Shown here: positions 31,254 through 40,610 of the stretch, piece by piece
Position numbering within the stretch: position 1 is the stretch's first letter
How the letters are laid out: each line of letters opens with the position of its first letter
Assembly: GCA_031082205.1 (NCBI GenBank)
Contig: JAVHLJ010000012.1
Location: 1 to 59,359 of the forward strand
DNA: 59,359 nt
Direction: 5' to 3'
From: Elusimicrobiales bacterium
GTDB taxonomy: Bacteria; Elusimicrobiota; Elusimicrobia; Elusimicrobiales; UBA9959
The notes under the pieces: generated by a model
Seen by the model: the letters and a program-made list of their open reading frames with translations, nothing else
The model's database searches: none
What the model was told of the DNA's origin: nothing
Translations under genes and position numbers: made by a program

Positions 31254-31923
31254 TCTCGCCTATTCCAGCTTCATGTTCCTGAAGCTGGACCCGGCCTTCA
31301 GGCGCCTCATCTCCAACGAGAAGATCGCCGCCAAGCAGGAGTTCGAGAACCTGGTGGCCTCCTGCCAGGAGAAGATCTTCCTGCGCACCTACCTGGTCTC
31401 GGGGCTGCGCGCCGACTGCGACGTCCTGTTCTGGCGCATGTCGCAGGACCTGGACTTCCTGCAGGAGCTCTGCTCCCGCACCTTCTCCGCCGGCATAGGA
31501 CGCTGGCTGGCGCCGACCCATTCCTTCCTGGGCATACACACCTTCCCCGACGGCCAGCGCAAGGACCTGGATTTCGGGTTCCTGCCCAAGGACCTTTTCG
31601 GCAGCCACAAGTACATGCTGCTGCACCCTGTCATCAAGACCCACTCCTGGTACGACCTTTCCGAAGACGAACGGACCGCCCTGCAGAACGAAAGGGCCAA
31701 GGTGCTGGCGAAGCACTCCGACATACAGGAGAACATGTTCATGTCGTACGGCCTGGACGAGCAGGAGATACTGGTCGTGCGCGAAGCGCGGTCCCTGCCC
31801 GACCTGGCGGCGGCCACGAAGGAATTGCGCGAGCAGCGCATCAAGCGCTACACCTCGCTGGACAGGCCGGTCTTCTTCTGCGTCGGCAGGGACCTGCGCG
31901 ACATACTCGACGCGATAAGCTGA
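31228..31923 (+). CDS. Chlorite dismutase/HemQ-superfamily protein
   Basis: 231 residues from ATG 31228, just before the end of the upstream gene; longer starts give an artificial Arg-rich leader. The dimeric alpha+beta barrel family includes heme-binding chlorite dismutase and coproheme decarboxylase. Conserved: HPVIKTHSWYDLSEDER, a His in LAKHSDI where the axial heme ligand is expected, and MFMSYGLDEQEILVVREA. The usual YP before the K-x-x-W-Y motif reads HP here, so the catalytic tyrosine of HemQ appears to be replaced. Function may differ. Confidence 0.75.
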   Translation: MEKNRKTPNLAYSSFMFLKLDPAFRRLISNEKIAAKQEFENLVASCQEKIFLRTYLVSGLRADCDVLFWRMSQDLDFLQELCSRTFSAGIGRWLAPTHSFLGIHTFPDGQRKDLDFGFLPKDLFGSHKYMLLHPVIKTHSWYDLSEDERTALQNERAKVLAKHSDIQENMFMSYGLDEQEILVVREARSLPDLAAATKELREQRIKRYTSLDRPVFFCVGRDLRDILDAIS

Positions 31924-31971
31924 AACGCCAGGGGGCGCCGCGGGAACTCCGCGGAAAACAAGGAGCTGATC

Positions 31972-33180
31972 ATGAGAACACTGGGGATAATAATGGCGGG
32001 CGGAAAAGGCGAGCGTCTCTACCCGCTGACCAAGGAGCGCTCCAAGCCGGCCGTTCCTTTCGGCGGGAAATACCGCATCATCGACTTCGTGCTGTCCAAC
32101 TTCATCAATTCGGGCATCTATTCCAACTATGTCCTCGTGCAGTACCTTTCCCAATCGCTGATCGAGTACCTGCGCAACACCTGGAACCAGGGCGGCATGA
32201 CCAAGGACCACTTCATCACGGTCGTCCCCCCGCAGATGCGTCTGGGCGAGGTCTGGTACCGCGGCACGGCCGACGCCGTCAAGCAGAACATGAACCTGGT
32301 AAACGACTACAAGCCCGACCTGGTCGCCGTGTTCGGCGCGGACCACATCTACCGCATGGACATACGCAAGATGATAGACTTCCACGTCAAGAGCGGCGCC
32401 GACGTGACCATCTCCGCCATAACGGTACCCCTCAAGCAGGCCTCCCGCTTCGGCACCATACTGGTGGACGCCAAGAACCGCGTCACCGGCTTCGAGGAGA
32501 AGCCCAAGAACCCCAAGCACGTCCCCGGGGACCCCAACCACGCCTTCGCCTCGATGGGCAACTACATCTTCAGTTACGACGCGCTGGTCAAGATACTGCA
32601 CGAGGAATCCGGCGACAGCAAGGGCCTGGACTTCGGCAAGACGATACTGCCCAACATCCACAAGCGCTACCGCGTCTTCGCCTACAACTTCGCCTCCCAG
32701 TCCCTGGCCGGCGTGAAAGCCTACGAAGAGAAGAACTACTGGCGCGACGTGGGAACTATCGACGCCTTCTGGCAGGCTCACATGGACCTGCTGGGGGCGA
32801 AGCCCAGGATGGACCTCAACAACCCGCAGTGGCCGATACAGGACGCGCGCAACAACGCCGCGCCGGCCAAGATACTGGAATCCAACCTCCAGGACTGCAT
32901 GGTCTCCGACGGCTGCGTCATCAGCCAGTCCTCGCTCAAGCGCTGCATCCTCTCCAACCACGTCACCATACACGAGAAATGCCAGCTGGAGGACTGCATC
33001 ATCATGGACGGCTGCGAGATCAAGGCCGGCTCGCGCCTGCGCAAGGTCATCATGGACCGCTTCAACACCATCGAACCCAGGAGCGTCATCGGCTACGACG
33101 CGGAGAAGGACGCCCAGCGCCACTACATCGATCCCGACGGCATAGTCGTCATACCGCGCGGCATCTCCAAGTGGGAGTGA
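31972..33180 (+). CDS. glgC: Glucose-1-phosphate adenylyltransferase
   Basis: Makes ADP-glucose, the committed step of glycogen synthesis. 402 residues. Nucleotide-binding start IMAGGKGERLYPLTKERSKPAVPFGGKYR, catalytic GADHIYRMD, glucose-1-phosphate motif GFEEKPKNP and a C-terminal left-handed beta-helix (from ~290). AAGGAG precedes the ATG and a small hairpin (CCGCGG/CCGCGG) lies in the leader. Followed by a GH57 hydrolase, consistent with alpha-glucan metabolism. Confidence 0.95.
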   Translation: MRTLGIIMAGGKGERLYPLTKERSKPAVPFGGKYRIIDFVLSNFINSGIYSNYVLVQYLSQSLIEYLRNTWNQGGMTKDHFITVVPPQMRLGEVWYRGTADAVKQNMNLVNDYKPDLVAVFGADHIYRMDIRKMIDFHVKSGADVTISAITVPLKQASRFGTILVDAKNRVTGFEEKPKNPKHVPGDPNHAFASMGNYIFSYDALVKILHEESGDSKGLDFGKTILPNIHKRYRVFAYNFASQSLAGVKAYEEKNYWRDVGTIDAFWQAHMDLLGAKPRMDLNNPQWPIQDARNNAAPAKILESNLQDCMVSDGCVISQSSLKRCILSNHVTIHEKCQLEDCIIMDGCEIKAGSRLRKVIMDRFNTIEPRSVIGYDAEKDAQRHYIDPDGIVVIPRGISKWE

Positions 33181-33193
33181 CCGGCGCGCGGCG

Positions 33194-35461
33194 ATGAAGA
33201 ACAAGTTCTTCTGCCTTCACGCCCACTTCCGGGGCCAGGCCGTGGAGAACCCCTGGACGGGGAACTGGGAACGGGACCCTTCGGCCCGCCCCTGGCACGA
33301 CCTCAACCACCGCTCGGCGGCCGGGCTTTTCCTCGTCCGTCCGCCGGCCTCGCGCAGGGCGGCCTCCGACCGGGCGGAAAGCTTCCTGGACTGCTACGAA
33401 CGGATCGGCTTCGACGTCTCCCCCAGGCTGCTGGACTGGCTCGACGCCTTCTTTCCAGAACTGCCCGCCGCGCTGGCCGAAGCCGACCGGCGTTCCGCCA
33501 GGAACTTCGGGGAAGGCTCCGCCCTGGCTCATCCCTGGCCGCACGCGATACTCCCCCTTCTCTCCGCCCGCGACAAGCGCTCGGCCATAAGGTGGGGGCT
33601 GGACTATTTCGAGCACAGGTTCAAGCGCAAGGCGGCCGGCATGTGGCTGCCGGAGGCGGCCGCCGACGTGGACACGCTCTCCGCGCTCTGCGCGGCAGGC
33701 GTGTCTTTCACCGTACTTGCGCCGTCACAGGCCCACGCTTTCCGCAAAGAGAGCATCGGCAAGTGGGAACCCGCCAACGCCAACAGCCTGGACACGTCCG
33801 TCCCTTACGAATGGCTAGCCCCGGACGGCGGCTCCCTGGCCGTATTTTTCTCCAGCCCCCGCCTCTCCGCCCTGCTGACCGAAGGCATGGGCGCGCCGGG
33901 GGAATTCGCCGCGGCCGTCGACGCCGAACTGCCGTCCGGCAAGGGCTCCGCGCTGGCTTCCTGCGCTTTCGACTGGGAGCGGCACTGCCGCCGCCACGCC
34001 GACGCGCCCGGGCGCGTAGCGGAATTCCTGTCCTCGGTGCATAAGAGCGGGCGCTGGGCTCTTTCCAATTTCGCCTCCTTCCTGAGGGACGGCCGCCCCT
34101 CCTACGAGATCTCGATAATCTCCCCCTCCTCGTCCTCCTGCCCCCACGGCCTGGAAAGATGGGCCGGGGAATGTTCATGCCGCGCGGGCTCGGACCCGCG
34201 CAGGCCGGTGAAGTGGCGGCCCGCGCTGCGCGCGGCCGCCTCGCTTCTCGAAGAACGCGTCACCGCCGCCTACGACCGCGAGGCCGCCGCTCTGTTCGCG
34301 GACCCGGCCGCCGCCTTCGAAGCGGCCGGCCGGGCCCTGGCCTGCCCGGACCCTCACGAAGCCCGCAGGTTCCTCGCTTCCGCTTTCGGCAGGCAGCCGC
34401 GGCCGGCCGAGGCCAGGGCCGCCATGGGACTGCTGCACATGCAGCGCGCCCGCCTGCTTTCGCTCGACAGCGACGCCTGGTTCTTCGACGATCTTAAAGG
34501 CCCCGCGGCCCGCGGGGCGCTCCTCTGGGCCGCGGCCGCCTGCGACGCAGCCGGCGGTTTCGGCGAAAACCCTTCGGAGGCCTTCGCGGCGGCGCTCGAG
34601 GCCGGGGAAAAAGGGGCCGGAGGGGATTTCCTGTCCGCGGCAGCGGGTTCCAGGTTCGGACCCCCGCAGGCGGCCTGCGAGAAAGCCCTTTTCCTTGCGG
34701 CCGGGCTGCCGCAGCCGCCGCGACAGGGCAAATTCCATATACTGGTCAATTACGAGGACAGGTTCGAAAAGGACGGCAGCCGCTTCCACGCGGCATGCCT
34801 CAGGGTAGAGGACCGCGATACGCTGGCCAACGGCGAGTTCGCCGCCCTCGCGGTAATTCCTCCCGGCGAAGCCGCTTTCTGCCTGGCGGCTCCGGCGCCG
34901 GACCCCGCGGGCGCGGCGGCGCTGCTGTCCGGCCTCCCGGGCGCCCGCTCGGCCCGCGAGGTCCTGGAGGCGGCGGGAAGAAAGCTGGGAGTGCGCCTGT
35001 CCGCCCGGGACCTGCCCGGCGACGCGGGCTGGCTTGCGGCGGCCGCAGGGCTGGCCGGAGGCGTCCCCTCCGCCGACGAAAAGGCGTGGCTCGCCGAACT
35101 CCGGCGCCTGTCCCCCGCCAGGCTGCAGGACCCGTCGCTGCCGGCGCTCCTGTCCCGTCTCTCGGCGGGAGCGGGAGCCCCTCCCCCTTCGGCGCACGAA
35201 GCCTGCAGGCAGGCCGTCGCCCATCTCCGCCTGCTCCTGGAACGCAGCGACCCGGCGGCCGCCTTCGCCTCGGCGTGGATCGCGCTTTTCGCGAGCCCTC
35301 CCTTCACGGCGCACTCCCGCCAGCTGCGCGCGGCGCTGGCCGAAAGGCTGGAAGGGAAACCGCGGCCGGAAGAAACGCGACCTTTCCGGGAGGCTTTCTC
35401 CTCCCTCCTCGAGGAGGCGGGACTGAAGGACGCATATGACATCAAAAAAACTCAGGCTTAA
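33194..35461 (+). CDS. GH57-family glycoside hydrolase with DUF3536 region
   Basis: 755 residues, cytoplasmic. GH57 enzymes act on alpha-glucans. Start CLHAHFRGQAVENPW matches the HGHFYQP-RENPW motif. The conserved region GMWLPEAAADVDTLSAL, with the probable catalytic Glu, and FTVLAPSQAHAFR follow near residues 155-180. SSSCPHGLERWAGECSC near 315-331 is the DUF3536 signature. The usual DGE-GHH segment reads as a divergent FDWERHCRRH. It lies after glgC and overlaps phoH by 26 bases. Substrate is unknown. Confidence 0.85.
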   Translation: MKNKFFCLHAHFRGQAVENPWTGNWERDPSARPWHDLNHRSAAGLFLVRPPASRRAASDRAESFLDCYERIGFDVSPRLLDWLDAFFPELPAALAEADRRSARNFGEGSALAHPWPHAILPLLSARDKRSAIRWGLDYFEHRFKRKAAGMWLPEAAADVDTLSALCAAGVSFTVLAPSQAHAFRKESIGKWEPANANSLDTSVPYEWLAPDGGSLAVFFSSPRLSALLTEGMGAPGEFAAAVDAELPSGKGSALASCAFDWERHCRRHADAPGRVAEFLSSVHKSGRWALSNFASFLRDGRPSYEISIISPSSSSCPHGLERWAGECSCRAGSDPRRPVKWRPALRAAASLLEERVTAAYDREAAALFADPAAAFEAAGRALACPDPHEARRFLASAFGRQPRPAEARAAMGLLHMQRARLLSLDSDAWFFDDLKGPAARGALLWAAAACDAAGGFGENPSEAFAAALEAGEKGAGGDFLSAAAGSRFGPPQAACEKALFLAAGLPQPPRQGKFHILVNYEDRFEKDGSRFHAACLRVEDRDTLANGEFAALAVIPPGEAAFCLAAPAPDPAGAAALLSGLPGARSAREVLEAAGRKLGVRLSARDLPGDAGWLAAAAGLAGGVPSADEKAWLAELRRLSPARLQDPSLPALLSRLSAGAGAPPPSAHEACRQAVAHLRLLLERSDPAAAFASAWIALFASPPFTAHSRQLRAALAERLEGKPRPEETRPFREAFSSLLEEAGLKDAYDIKKTQA

Positions 35462-36386
35462 GAGCCTCGACGAGATCATGGACCTCCTGGGTCCGTCGGA
35501 CGAAAGCCTCCGACGCCTGGAAAAGGAGCTGAAGGTCCGCATCTTCGTCCATCACCACCCCGAGAGCGAGAGCGCGACCCTCACCATCAAAGGCTCCACG
35601 TCCGCGGCGGACAAGGCGCTGGCAAGGATGAAAGCCGTCCTGGAGGATTCGGCGGCCGCCCGCATAGCGCCGAAGGACCTGAAAGTGCCGTCCGAAAAGA
35701 GGCCGCCGGGGGGCGCGGTATTCATGGGCCCCGACGGCGAAGCCGTATACCCGCGAGGGGCCAACCAGGCCGACTATGTTCGCGCGATGGAGGAGAGCGA
35801 CCTGGTCGTCGCCACCGGCCCGGCCGGCACCGGAAAGACCTACCTGGCGGCGGCCTGCGCGCTGCGCATGCTGCGCTCGGGCAAGGTCCACCGCATCATA
35901 CTTACCCGCCCCATAGTCGAGGCCGGCGAAAAGCTGGGATTCCTGCCCGGCGACGTTTCGGAGAAAGTCCACCCCTACCTCAAGCCGCTCTATGACGCTT
36001 TTTACTCTCTGCTGGGGCCGGAAAAGTTCCGCGACCTGCGTCAGGACGAGGTCATCGAGACCGTGCCGCTGGCCTACATGCGCGGCCGCACGCTGGAGAA
36101 GGCCTTCATAATACTCGACGAAGCGCAGAACACGCTCCCCGAGCAGATGAAGATGTTCCTCACCCGTATGGGGCCGGCCTCGAAGATAGCCGTCACCGGC
36201 GACATCACCCAGATAGACCTCAAAGAGAAGGACCGTTCGGGTCTGGTGCTGGCGCGCGAGATACTCAAGGGGGTTCGGGGCGCCCGTTTCGTGGATTTCG
36301 ACTCCGGCGACGTGGTCCGCCACCCGCTGGTGCGCTCGATACTTGCCGCCTACGAAAAATGGGAGAAGGAGCACCCATCGGCATGA
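35436..36386 (+). CDS. PhoH-family ATPase
   Basis: 316 residues. An N-terminal KH-like RNA-binding region (~1-80) precedes a P-loop ATPase with Walker A GPAGTGKTYLAAACAL at ~123, LTRPIVEAGEKLGFLPGD, and Walker B FIILDEAQNT. PhoH often pairs with ybeY in RNA processing, as here, where its stop codon overlaps the ybeY start (ATGA). Role probably ribosome or RNA quality control. Confidence 0.93.
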   Translation: MTSKKLRLKSLDEIMDLLGPSDESLRRLEKELKVRIFVHHHPESESATLTIKGSTSAADKALARMKAVLEDSAAARIAPKDLKVPSEKRPPGGAVFMGPDGEAVYPRGANQADYVRAMEESDLVVATGPAGTGKTYLAAACALRMLRSGKVHRIILTRPIVEAGEKLGFLPGDVSEKVHPYLKPLYDAFYSLLGPEKFRDLRQDEVIETVPLAYMRGRTLEKAFIILDEAQNTLPEQMKMFLTRMGPASKIAVTGDITQIDLKEKDRSGLVLAREILKGVRGARFVDFDSGDVVRHPLVRSILAAYEKWEKEHPSA

Positions 36387-36811
36387 GCCGGCTCGCCGTC
36401 AGCGTCGTCTTCAAGGCCGATCCGGGCGCCGCTCTCAGGCGCCGCAAGGCGCTGCTGGCCCGGGCGGTGCGCAAGGCGCTGCCTCGCGCACGGGGCGAGG
36501 TGAACCTGGTCTTCGTCGGGGGACCGGAGATAATACGCCTCAACAGGTCCTTCATAGGCAAGTCCCACCGCACCGACGTCATCGCCTTCAATTACCCCCC
36601 ATGCCCGGCCCCGGGAACCCCGTTCGGGGACATCTTCGTCTGCCTGCCCCAGGCCAGGCAGCAGGCGCGCGAACTGGGGCACCCGCTGGATCGGGAACTG
36701 CTGCTGCTCTCCCTGCACGGCGCCCTGCACCTGGCCGGCATGGACGACGACACCGCCGCCCGCCGGGCCGCGATGCATCGCAAGGCCGAAAAGCTGGCCT
36801 CGCTGCTTTAA
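36383..36811 (+). CDS. ybeY: Endoribonuclease YbeY (rRNA maturation factor)
   Basis: 142 residues from ATG 36383, overlapping the phoH stop. Metal-dependent RNase needed for 16S rRNA 3'-end maturation and ribosome quality control. The zinc-binding motif reads LHGALHLAGMDDD with the third ligand in AAMHRKAE. LNRSFIGKSHRTDVIAFNYP is the usual RxxDxPTDVLSF region with variations. Cytoplasmic. Confidence 0.92.
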   Translation: MSRLAVSVVFKADPGAALRRRKALLARAVRKALPRARGEVNLVFVGGPEIIRLNRSFIGKSHRTDVIAFNYPPCPAPGTPFGDIFVCLPQARQQARELGHPLDRELLLLSLHGALHLAGMDDDTAARRAAMHRKAEKLASLL

Positions 36812-36851
36812 CCTCCCTCTCACGTTCCCCTTATTTTGTAAAATAAATACC

Positions 36852-37487
36852 ATGAAGGCGCTCGTGCCGCTGCTGGCGGTCTTGCTTTGCTCCCCGGCGC
36901 TGGCCCAGAAGGCCAAGGGTCCGTCATGCGAGGAGACTACGGCCAGGGTCGTGGGGCCGGCCATGGACGCGGTGATGTCCGCCGTCCGCTCCCGGATACG
37001 GACCCAGCGGCGCATATCGCCCGCGGATTTCGACCAGATCTTCGACGACGGATTCTTCCGCGGCTCCAGGCGGCCTTTCGACGATATAAGGTCCTTCGAG
37101 CAGCGCCTGGACGAGACCTTCCGCGGGGAAAGCGCGCAGATACGCGGCTCCTACCGCCGCTGGGCCTCCGAAAGGCTTGAAGAGGGCCCGCTGCTGCCTT
37201 CGGTGGAACCCGGAGAGAAGACCATAACGGTGGCGCTGCGCTCGCATCAGCTGAACAAGGGCTCCCTTAACCTGGACATCAACCGGGGCCGGATCAAGAT
37301 GTCCTACCAGACGCCGGCGAAACTGCAGCCGCCCGGCCTGCCTCCGGCCAGGTCGAAGCGTTACGACAAGATCCTGCCGATCCCCGAGGGGGCCGATCCG
37401 GACAGGTACAGGATAGAGCCGCGGCCCGACGGCCTGATGATAATTTTCGACCGGCTTAAGCCCGGCGCGACGGAGGCTTCAGAGTGA
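36852..37487 (+). CDS. Secreted protein with alpha-crystallin/Hsp20-like region
   Basis: 211 residues. Signal peptide 1-18 (KALVPLLAVLLCSPALA). The middle is helical. Residues ~125-205 (KTITVALRSHQLNKGSLNL, then KILPIPEGADPDRYRIEP and DGLMIIFDR) follow the beta-strand order of small heat-shock proteins, including the lP-gvdpd-rie...dGll-I pattern. That makes a periplasmic holdase possible, but the call is by pattern only. A near-palindromic AT island (TTATTTTGTAAAATAA) lies just upstream. It overlaps the leuS start. Confidence 0.55.
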   Translation: MKALVPLLAVLLCSPALAQKAKGPSCEETTARVVGPAMDAVMSAVRSRIRTQRRISPADFDQIFDDGFFRGSRRPFDDIRSFEQRLDETFRGESAQIRGSYRRWASERLEEGPLLPSVEPGEKTITVALRSHQLNKGSLNLDINRGRIKMSYQTPAKLQPPGLPPARSKRYDKILPIPEGADPDRYRIEPRPDGLMIIFDRLKPGATEASE

Positions 37488-40003
37488 ACACCGAGACCAA
37501 CGCCAGGACATTCCAGGAGATAGACGCCCGCCAGCAGAAACGCTGGAAAGAACAGCGGGCGTTCAGGACCGAACGCCTGCCCGGCAAGCCCAAGTTCTAC
37601 TGCCTCGACATGTTCCCCTACCCGTCGGGGGAAGGCCTTCACGTGGGGCACCCCGAAGGCTACACGGCCTCGGACATCGTCTGCCGGTATAAGCGCATGA
37701 AGGGCTTCGAGGTGCTGCATCCGATGGGCTGGGACGCTTTCGGCCTGCCGGCCGAGAACTACGCCATCTCCACCGGCGTACATCCGCGCGTCACCACGGA
37801 AAAGAACTGCCTCAACTACAAGCGGCAGCTGGAATCGCTCGGCTTCAGCTACGACTGGGAACGCGAGTTCAGCACGACGGACCCCGCCTATTACAAGTGG
37901 ACCCAGTGGGTATTCCTGCAGCTCTTCAAAAAGGGCCTGGCCTACGAAGCCACGGTGCCGATAAACTGGTGCCCCAGGTGCAAGACCGGCCTGGCCAACG
38001 AGGAGGTCTTCCAGGGCAAGTGCGACCGCTGCGAGACCCCGATAGAGAAGAAGAACCTCAAGCAGTGGATGCTGAGGATCACCGCCTACGCCGACCGCCT
38101 GCTCGAGGACCTCAAGGACACCGACTGGCCGCACTCGACCCGCCTGATGCAGGAGAACTGGATAGGCCGCTCCGAAGGCGCCGAGGTGGACTTCGAACTG
38201 CCGTCCATCGGGGAAAAACTGCGCGTCTTCACTACCCGCCCCGACACGCTTTACGGGGCCACGTACATGGTACTGGCGCCCGAGCATCCGTTCGTGGCGA
38301 AGATCACCGCGCCGGAACAAAAAGCGGCGGTGGAGGCCTATGTAGCGGCGGCCGCCAACAAGAGCGACCTGGAGCGCACGGAACTTGCCAAGGACAAGAC
38401 CGGCGTCTTCACCGGCTCTTACGCGGTGAACCCCGTCAACGGAGAGAAGATCCCGGTCTGGGTGGCCGATTATGTGCTCATCACCTACGGCACCGGCGCC
38501 ATCATGGCGGTGCCCGCCCACGACGACCGCGATCACGATTTCGCCGTCAAGTTCGGCCTGAAGATAACGGAAGTCCTCAAGGCCCCCGCGGACTGGAAAG
38601 GAGAGGGCGCCTTCTGCGGCGACGGCACCTCCATAAACTCCGGCATCATCACCGGCCTGCCCACGCCGGAGGCGAAGAAGAAGATCACGGCCTGGCTTGA
38701 AGAAAAGGGCATCGGCCGGGCGAAGGTCAATTTCAAGCTGCGCGACTGGGTATTCGCCCGCCAGCGCTACTGGGGAGAGCCTTTCCCGCTGGTGCATTGC
38801 CCGGAATGCGGAGTGGTCCCGGTGCCGGAGGACCAATTGCCCGTCCTGCTGCCCGAGGTGGAAAAGTACGAGCCCACCGGCACCGGCGAATCCCCGCTCG
38901 CGGCCATAGACAGCTGGGTGAACACGAAATGCCCCGCCTGCGGCGGGCCGGCGAAGCGCGAGACCAATACCATGCCGCAATGGGCCGGTTCCTGCTGGTA
39001 TTACCTGCGCTACATAGACCCGAAGAACGACAACGCCTTCGTGGACCCGGAACTGGAGAAGGCCTGGATGCCGGTGGACCTCTATATCGGGGGATCGGAA
39101 CACGCCGTGCTCCACCTCCTCTACGCCAGGTTCTGGCACAAGGTCCTCTGCGACCTCGGCCATGTTTCCACCAAGGAACCTTTCAAGAAACTGGTACATC
39201 CGGGCATGATACTGGCCTACGCCTACCGCGACGGCAAAGGCGTCTACCGCAATTACAAGGAGCTCGACATAGCCGAGGACGGCACGGCGAAGACGGCGGA
39301 AGGGGAGTCCCTCCGGCCCATCGTCGAAAAGATGTCCAAATCCAAGAAGAACGTCATAAATCCCGACGAGATACAGGAGCGCTACGGCACCGACGCTTTC
39401 CGCCTCTATGAGATGTTCCTCGGTCCGCTGGAAGACACCAAGCCCTGGAACCTGCGCGGCATAGAGGGGGTTTACCGTTTCCTCAAACGCGCCTACGCCT
39501 GGGGCCTGGAGCGGGCCGGCTCGCTGACGGACGAGCCCGCCGAGGGACGGGACCTCATCCTGCGCCACCAGACCATAGAGAAGGTCGGCTCGGACATAGA
39601 GGCGCTGAAGTTCAACACCGCCATCTCGGCGCTTATGGTCTACCTCAACCGCCTGACCGAACAGGAGGGAACGGCGCGCGAGGATTTCGAGACCTTCATC
39701 ACGCTGCTGCACCCCTTCGCCCCCCATATCACCGACGAACTGTGGGAGATATCCGGCGGGGAAGGAACGCTCATGAAGCGTCCGTGGCCCGAGGCCGACA
39801 AGTCGGTGATCGCCTCGCGCACGATAGAGATCCCGGTGCAGGTAAACGGCAGGATCAGGGAGAAACTGCACGTCAAGGAGACCACGCCGCAGGAGGAGAT
39901 AAAGCGCCTGGCCCTGGAAGCCGCGGCGCCGCATACCGCCGGGAAGAACATAGTTAAAACCATAGTAGTGCCCGGGCGGCTGGTCAGCATAGTCGTCAAA
40001 TAG
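37484..40003 (+). CDS. leuS: Leucyl-tRNA synthetase
   Basis: 839 residues, class I synthetase that charges tRNA-Leu. HIGH-type motif in YPSGEGLHVGHPEGYTAS, editing domain CP1 (~220-400, TTRPDTLYGATYMVLAPEH), KMSKS motif in VEKMSKSKKNVINPDE and a C-terminal anticodon domain. It starts with GTG overlapping the upstream stop. The order leuS-lptE-holA is the same as in E. coli. Confidence 0.97.
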   Translation: MNTETNARTFQEIDARQQKRWKEQRAFRTERLPGKPKFYCLDMFPYPSGEGLHVGHPEGYTASDIVCRYKRMKGFEVLHPMGWDAFGLPAENYAISTGVHPRVTTEKNCLNYKRQLESLGFSYDWEREFSTTDPAYYKWTQWVFLQLFKKGLAYEATVPINWCPRCKTGLANEEVFQGKCDRCETPIEKKNLKQWMLRITAYADRLLEDLKDTDWPHSTRLMQENWIGRSEGAEVDFELPSIGEKLRVFTTRPDTLYGATYMVLAPEHPFVAKITAPEQKAAVEAYVAAAANKSDLERTELAKDKTGVFTGSYAVNPVNGEKIPVWVADYVLITYGTGAIMAVPAHDDRDHDFAVKFGLKITEVLKAPADWKGEGAFCGDGTSINSGIITGLPTPEAKKKITAWLEEKGIGRAKVNFKLRDWVFARQRYWGEPFPLVHCPECGVVPVPEDQLPVLLPEVEKYEPTGTGESPLAAIDSWVNTKCPACGGPAKRETNTMPQWAGSCWYYLRYIDPKNDNAFVDPELEKAWMPVDLYIGGSEHAVLHLLYARFWHKVLCDLGHVSTKEPFKKLVHPGMILAYAYRDGKGVYRNYKELDIAEDGTAKTAEGESLRPIVEKMSKSKKNVINPDEIQERYGTDAFRLYEMFLGPLEDTKPWNLRGIEGVYRFLKRAYAWGLERAGSLTDEPAEGRDLILRHQTIEKVGSDIEALKFNTAISALMVYLNRLTEQEGTAREDFETFITLLHPFAPHITDELWEISGGEGTLMKRPWPEADKSVIASRTIEIPVQVNGRIREKLHVKETTPQEEIKRLALEAAAPHTAGKNIVKTIVVPGRLVSIVVK

Positions 40004-40032
40004 AGGGAAAACGGGGGATACAAGGGGAGACC

Positions 40033-40608
40033 ATGAAGAAATCAATCCTGGCGTCCGCGTTACTGCTTTCGGCCTGCGCCGGCGGGCCGGACGTGGTGTA
40101 CAGGCCGGCCGAGCAGAAGCTGCCGCAGCACATCAAGCGCATATCCGTGCGGCCTTTCGTCAACAAGACGCAGCAGTTCGGCCTCGAGGAGAAACTGACG
40201 CTGAAAGTCATCGACGAGTTCCTCAAGAACGGCGAGTACGGGGTGGTGCAGGAGAGCGGCGCCGAGGGAGCGGTCGTGGGCGAGATAACCCACTACATAC
40301 TTACCCCCATACAGTACGACGTCAACCTGGTCCCCACCGTCTACAAGCTCAACGTGCTGGTAAATGTCCGGCTGCTCGACCGCGCCGCCAACCGATATCT
40401 CTGGGAAGAGCCCGCCATGCAGGCGACCAAGATGTATTCCGCGCCGACTATGCCGGGAGGCATGACCGAGGAGTCGGCCAGGGAGTTCCTCTGGGAACTG
40501 CTGGCCAAGGACATAGTCAAGCGCACCGTGGAGGGCTTCGGCTCCGTCGGCAGCGCCTCGCAGAAAAAAATACCCGGAGCGGCGCCGGAGCCGGCCAGGG
40601 CCCCCTGA
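40033..40608 (+). CDS. lptE: LPS-assembly lipoprotein LptE-like
   Basis: 191 residues. Lipoprotein signal with lipobox LLLSAC at residues ~14-19. The mature part (ISVRPFVNKTQQFGLEEKLT, then VVGEITHYILTPIQYD) fits LptE, the outer-membrane partner of LptD in LPS insertion. Position between leuS and holA supports the call. The Pro/Ala tail is short. It shows that the organism has an LPS-bearing outer membrane. Confidence 0.8.
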   Translation: MKKSILASALLLSACAGGPDVVYRPAEQKLPQHIKRISVRPFVNKTQQFGLEEKLTLKVIDEFLKNGEYGVVQESGAEGAVVGEITHYILTPIQYDVNLVPTVYKLNVLVNVRLLDRAANRYLWEEPAMQATKMYSAPTMPGGMTEESAREFLWELLAKDIVKRTVEGFGSVGSASQKKIPGAAPEPARAP

Positions 40609-40610
40609 CC

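Noticed and set aside
31036-33204. 722-codon minus-strand frame opposite glgC
   Set aside because: GlgC motifs on the plus strand are clear; no domain in the shadow.
37361-40045. 894-codon minus-strand frame opposite leuS
   Set aside because: LeuS motifs are on the plus strand; the minus frame is His/Val/Leu-rich shadow sequence.
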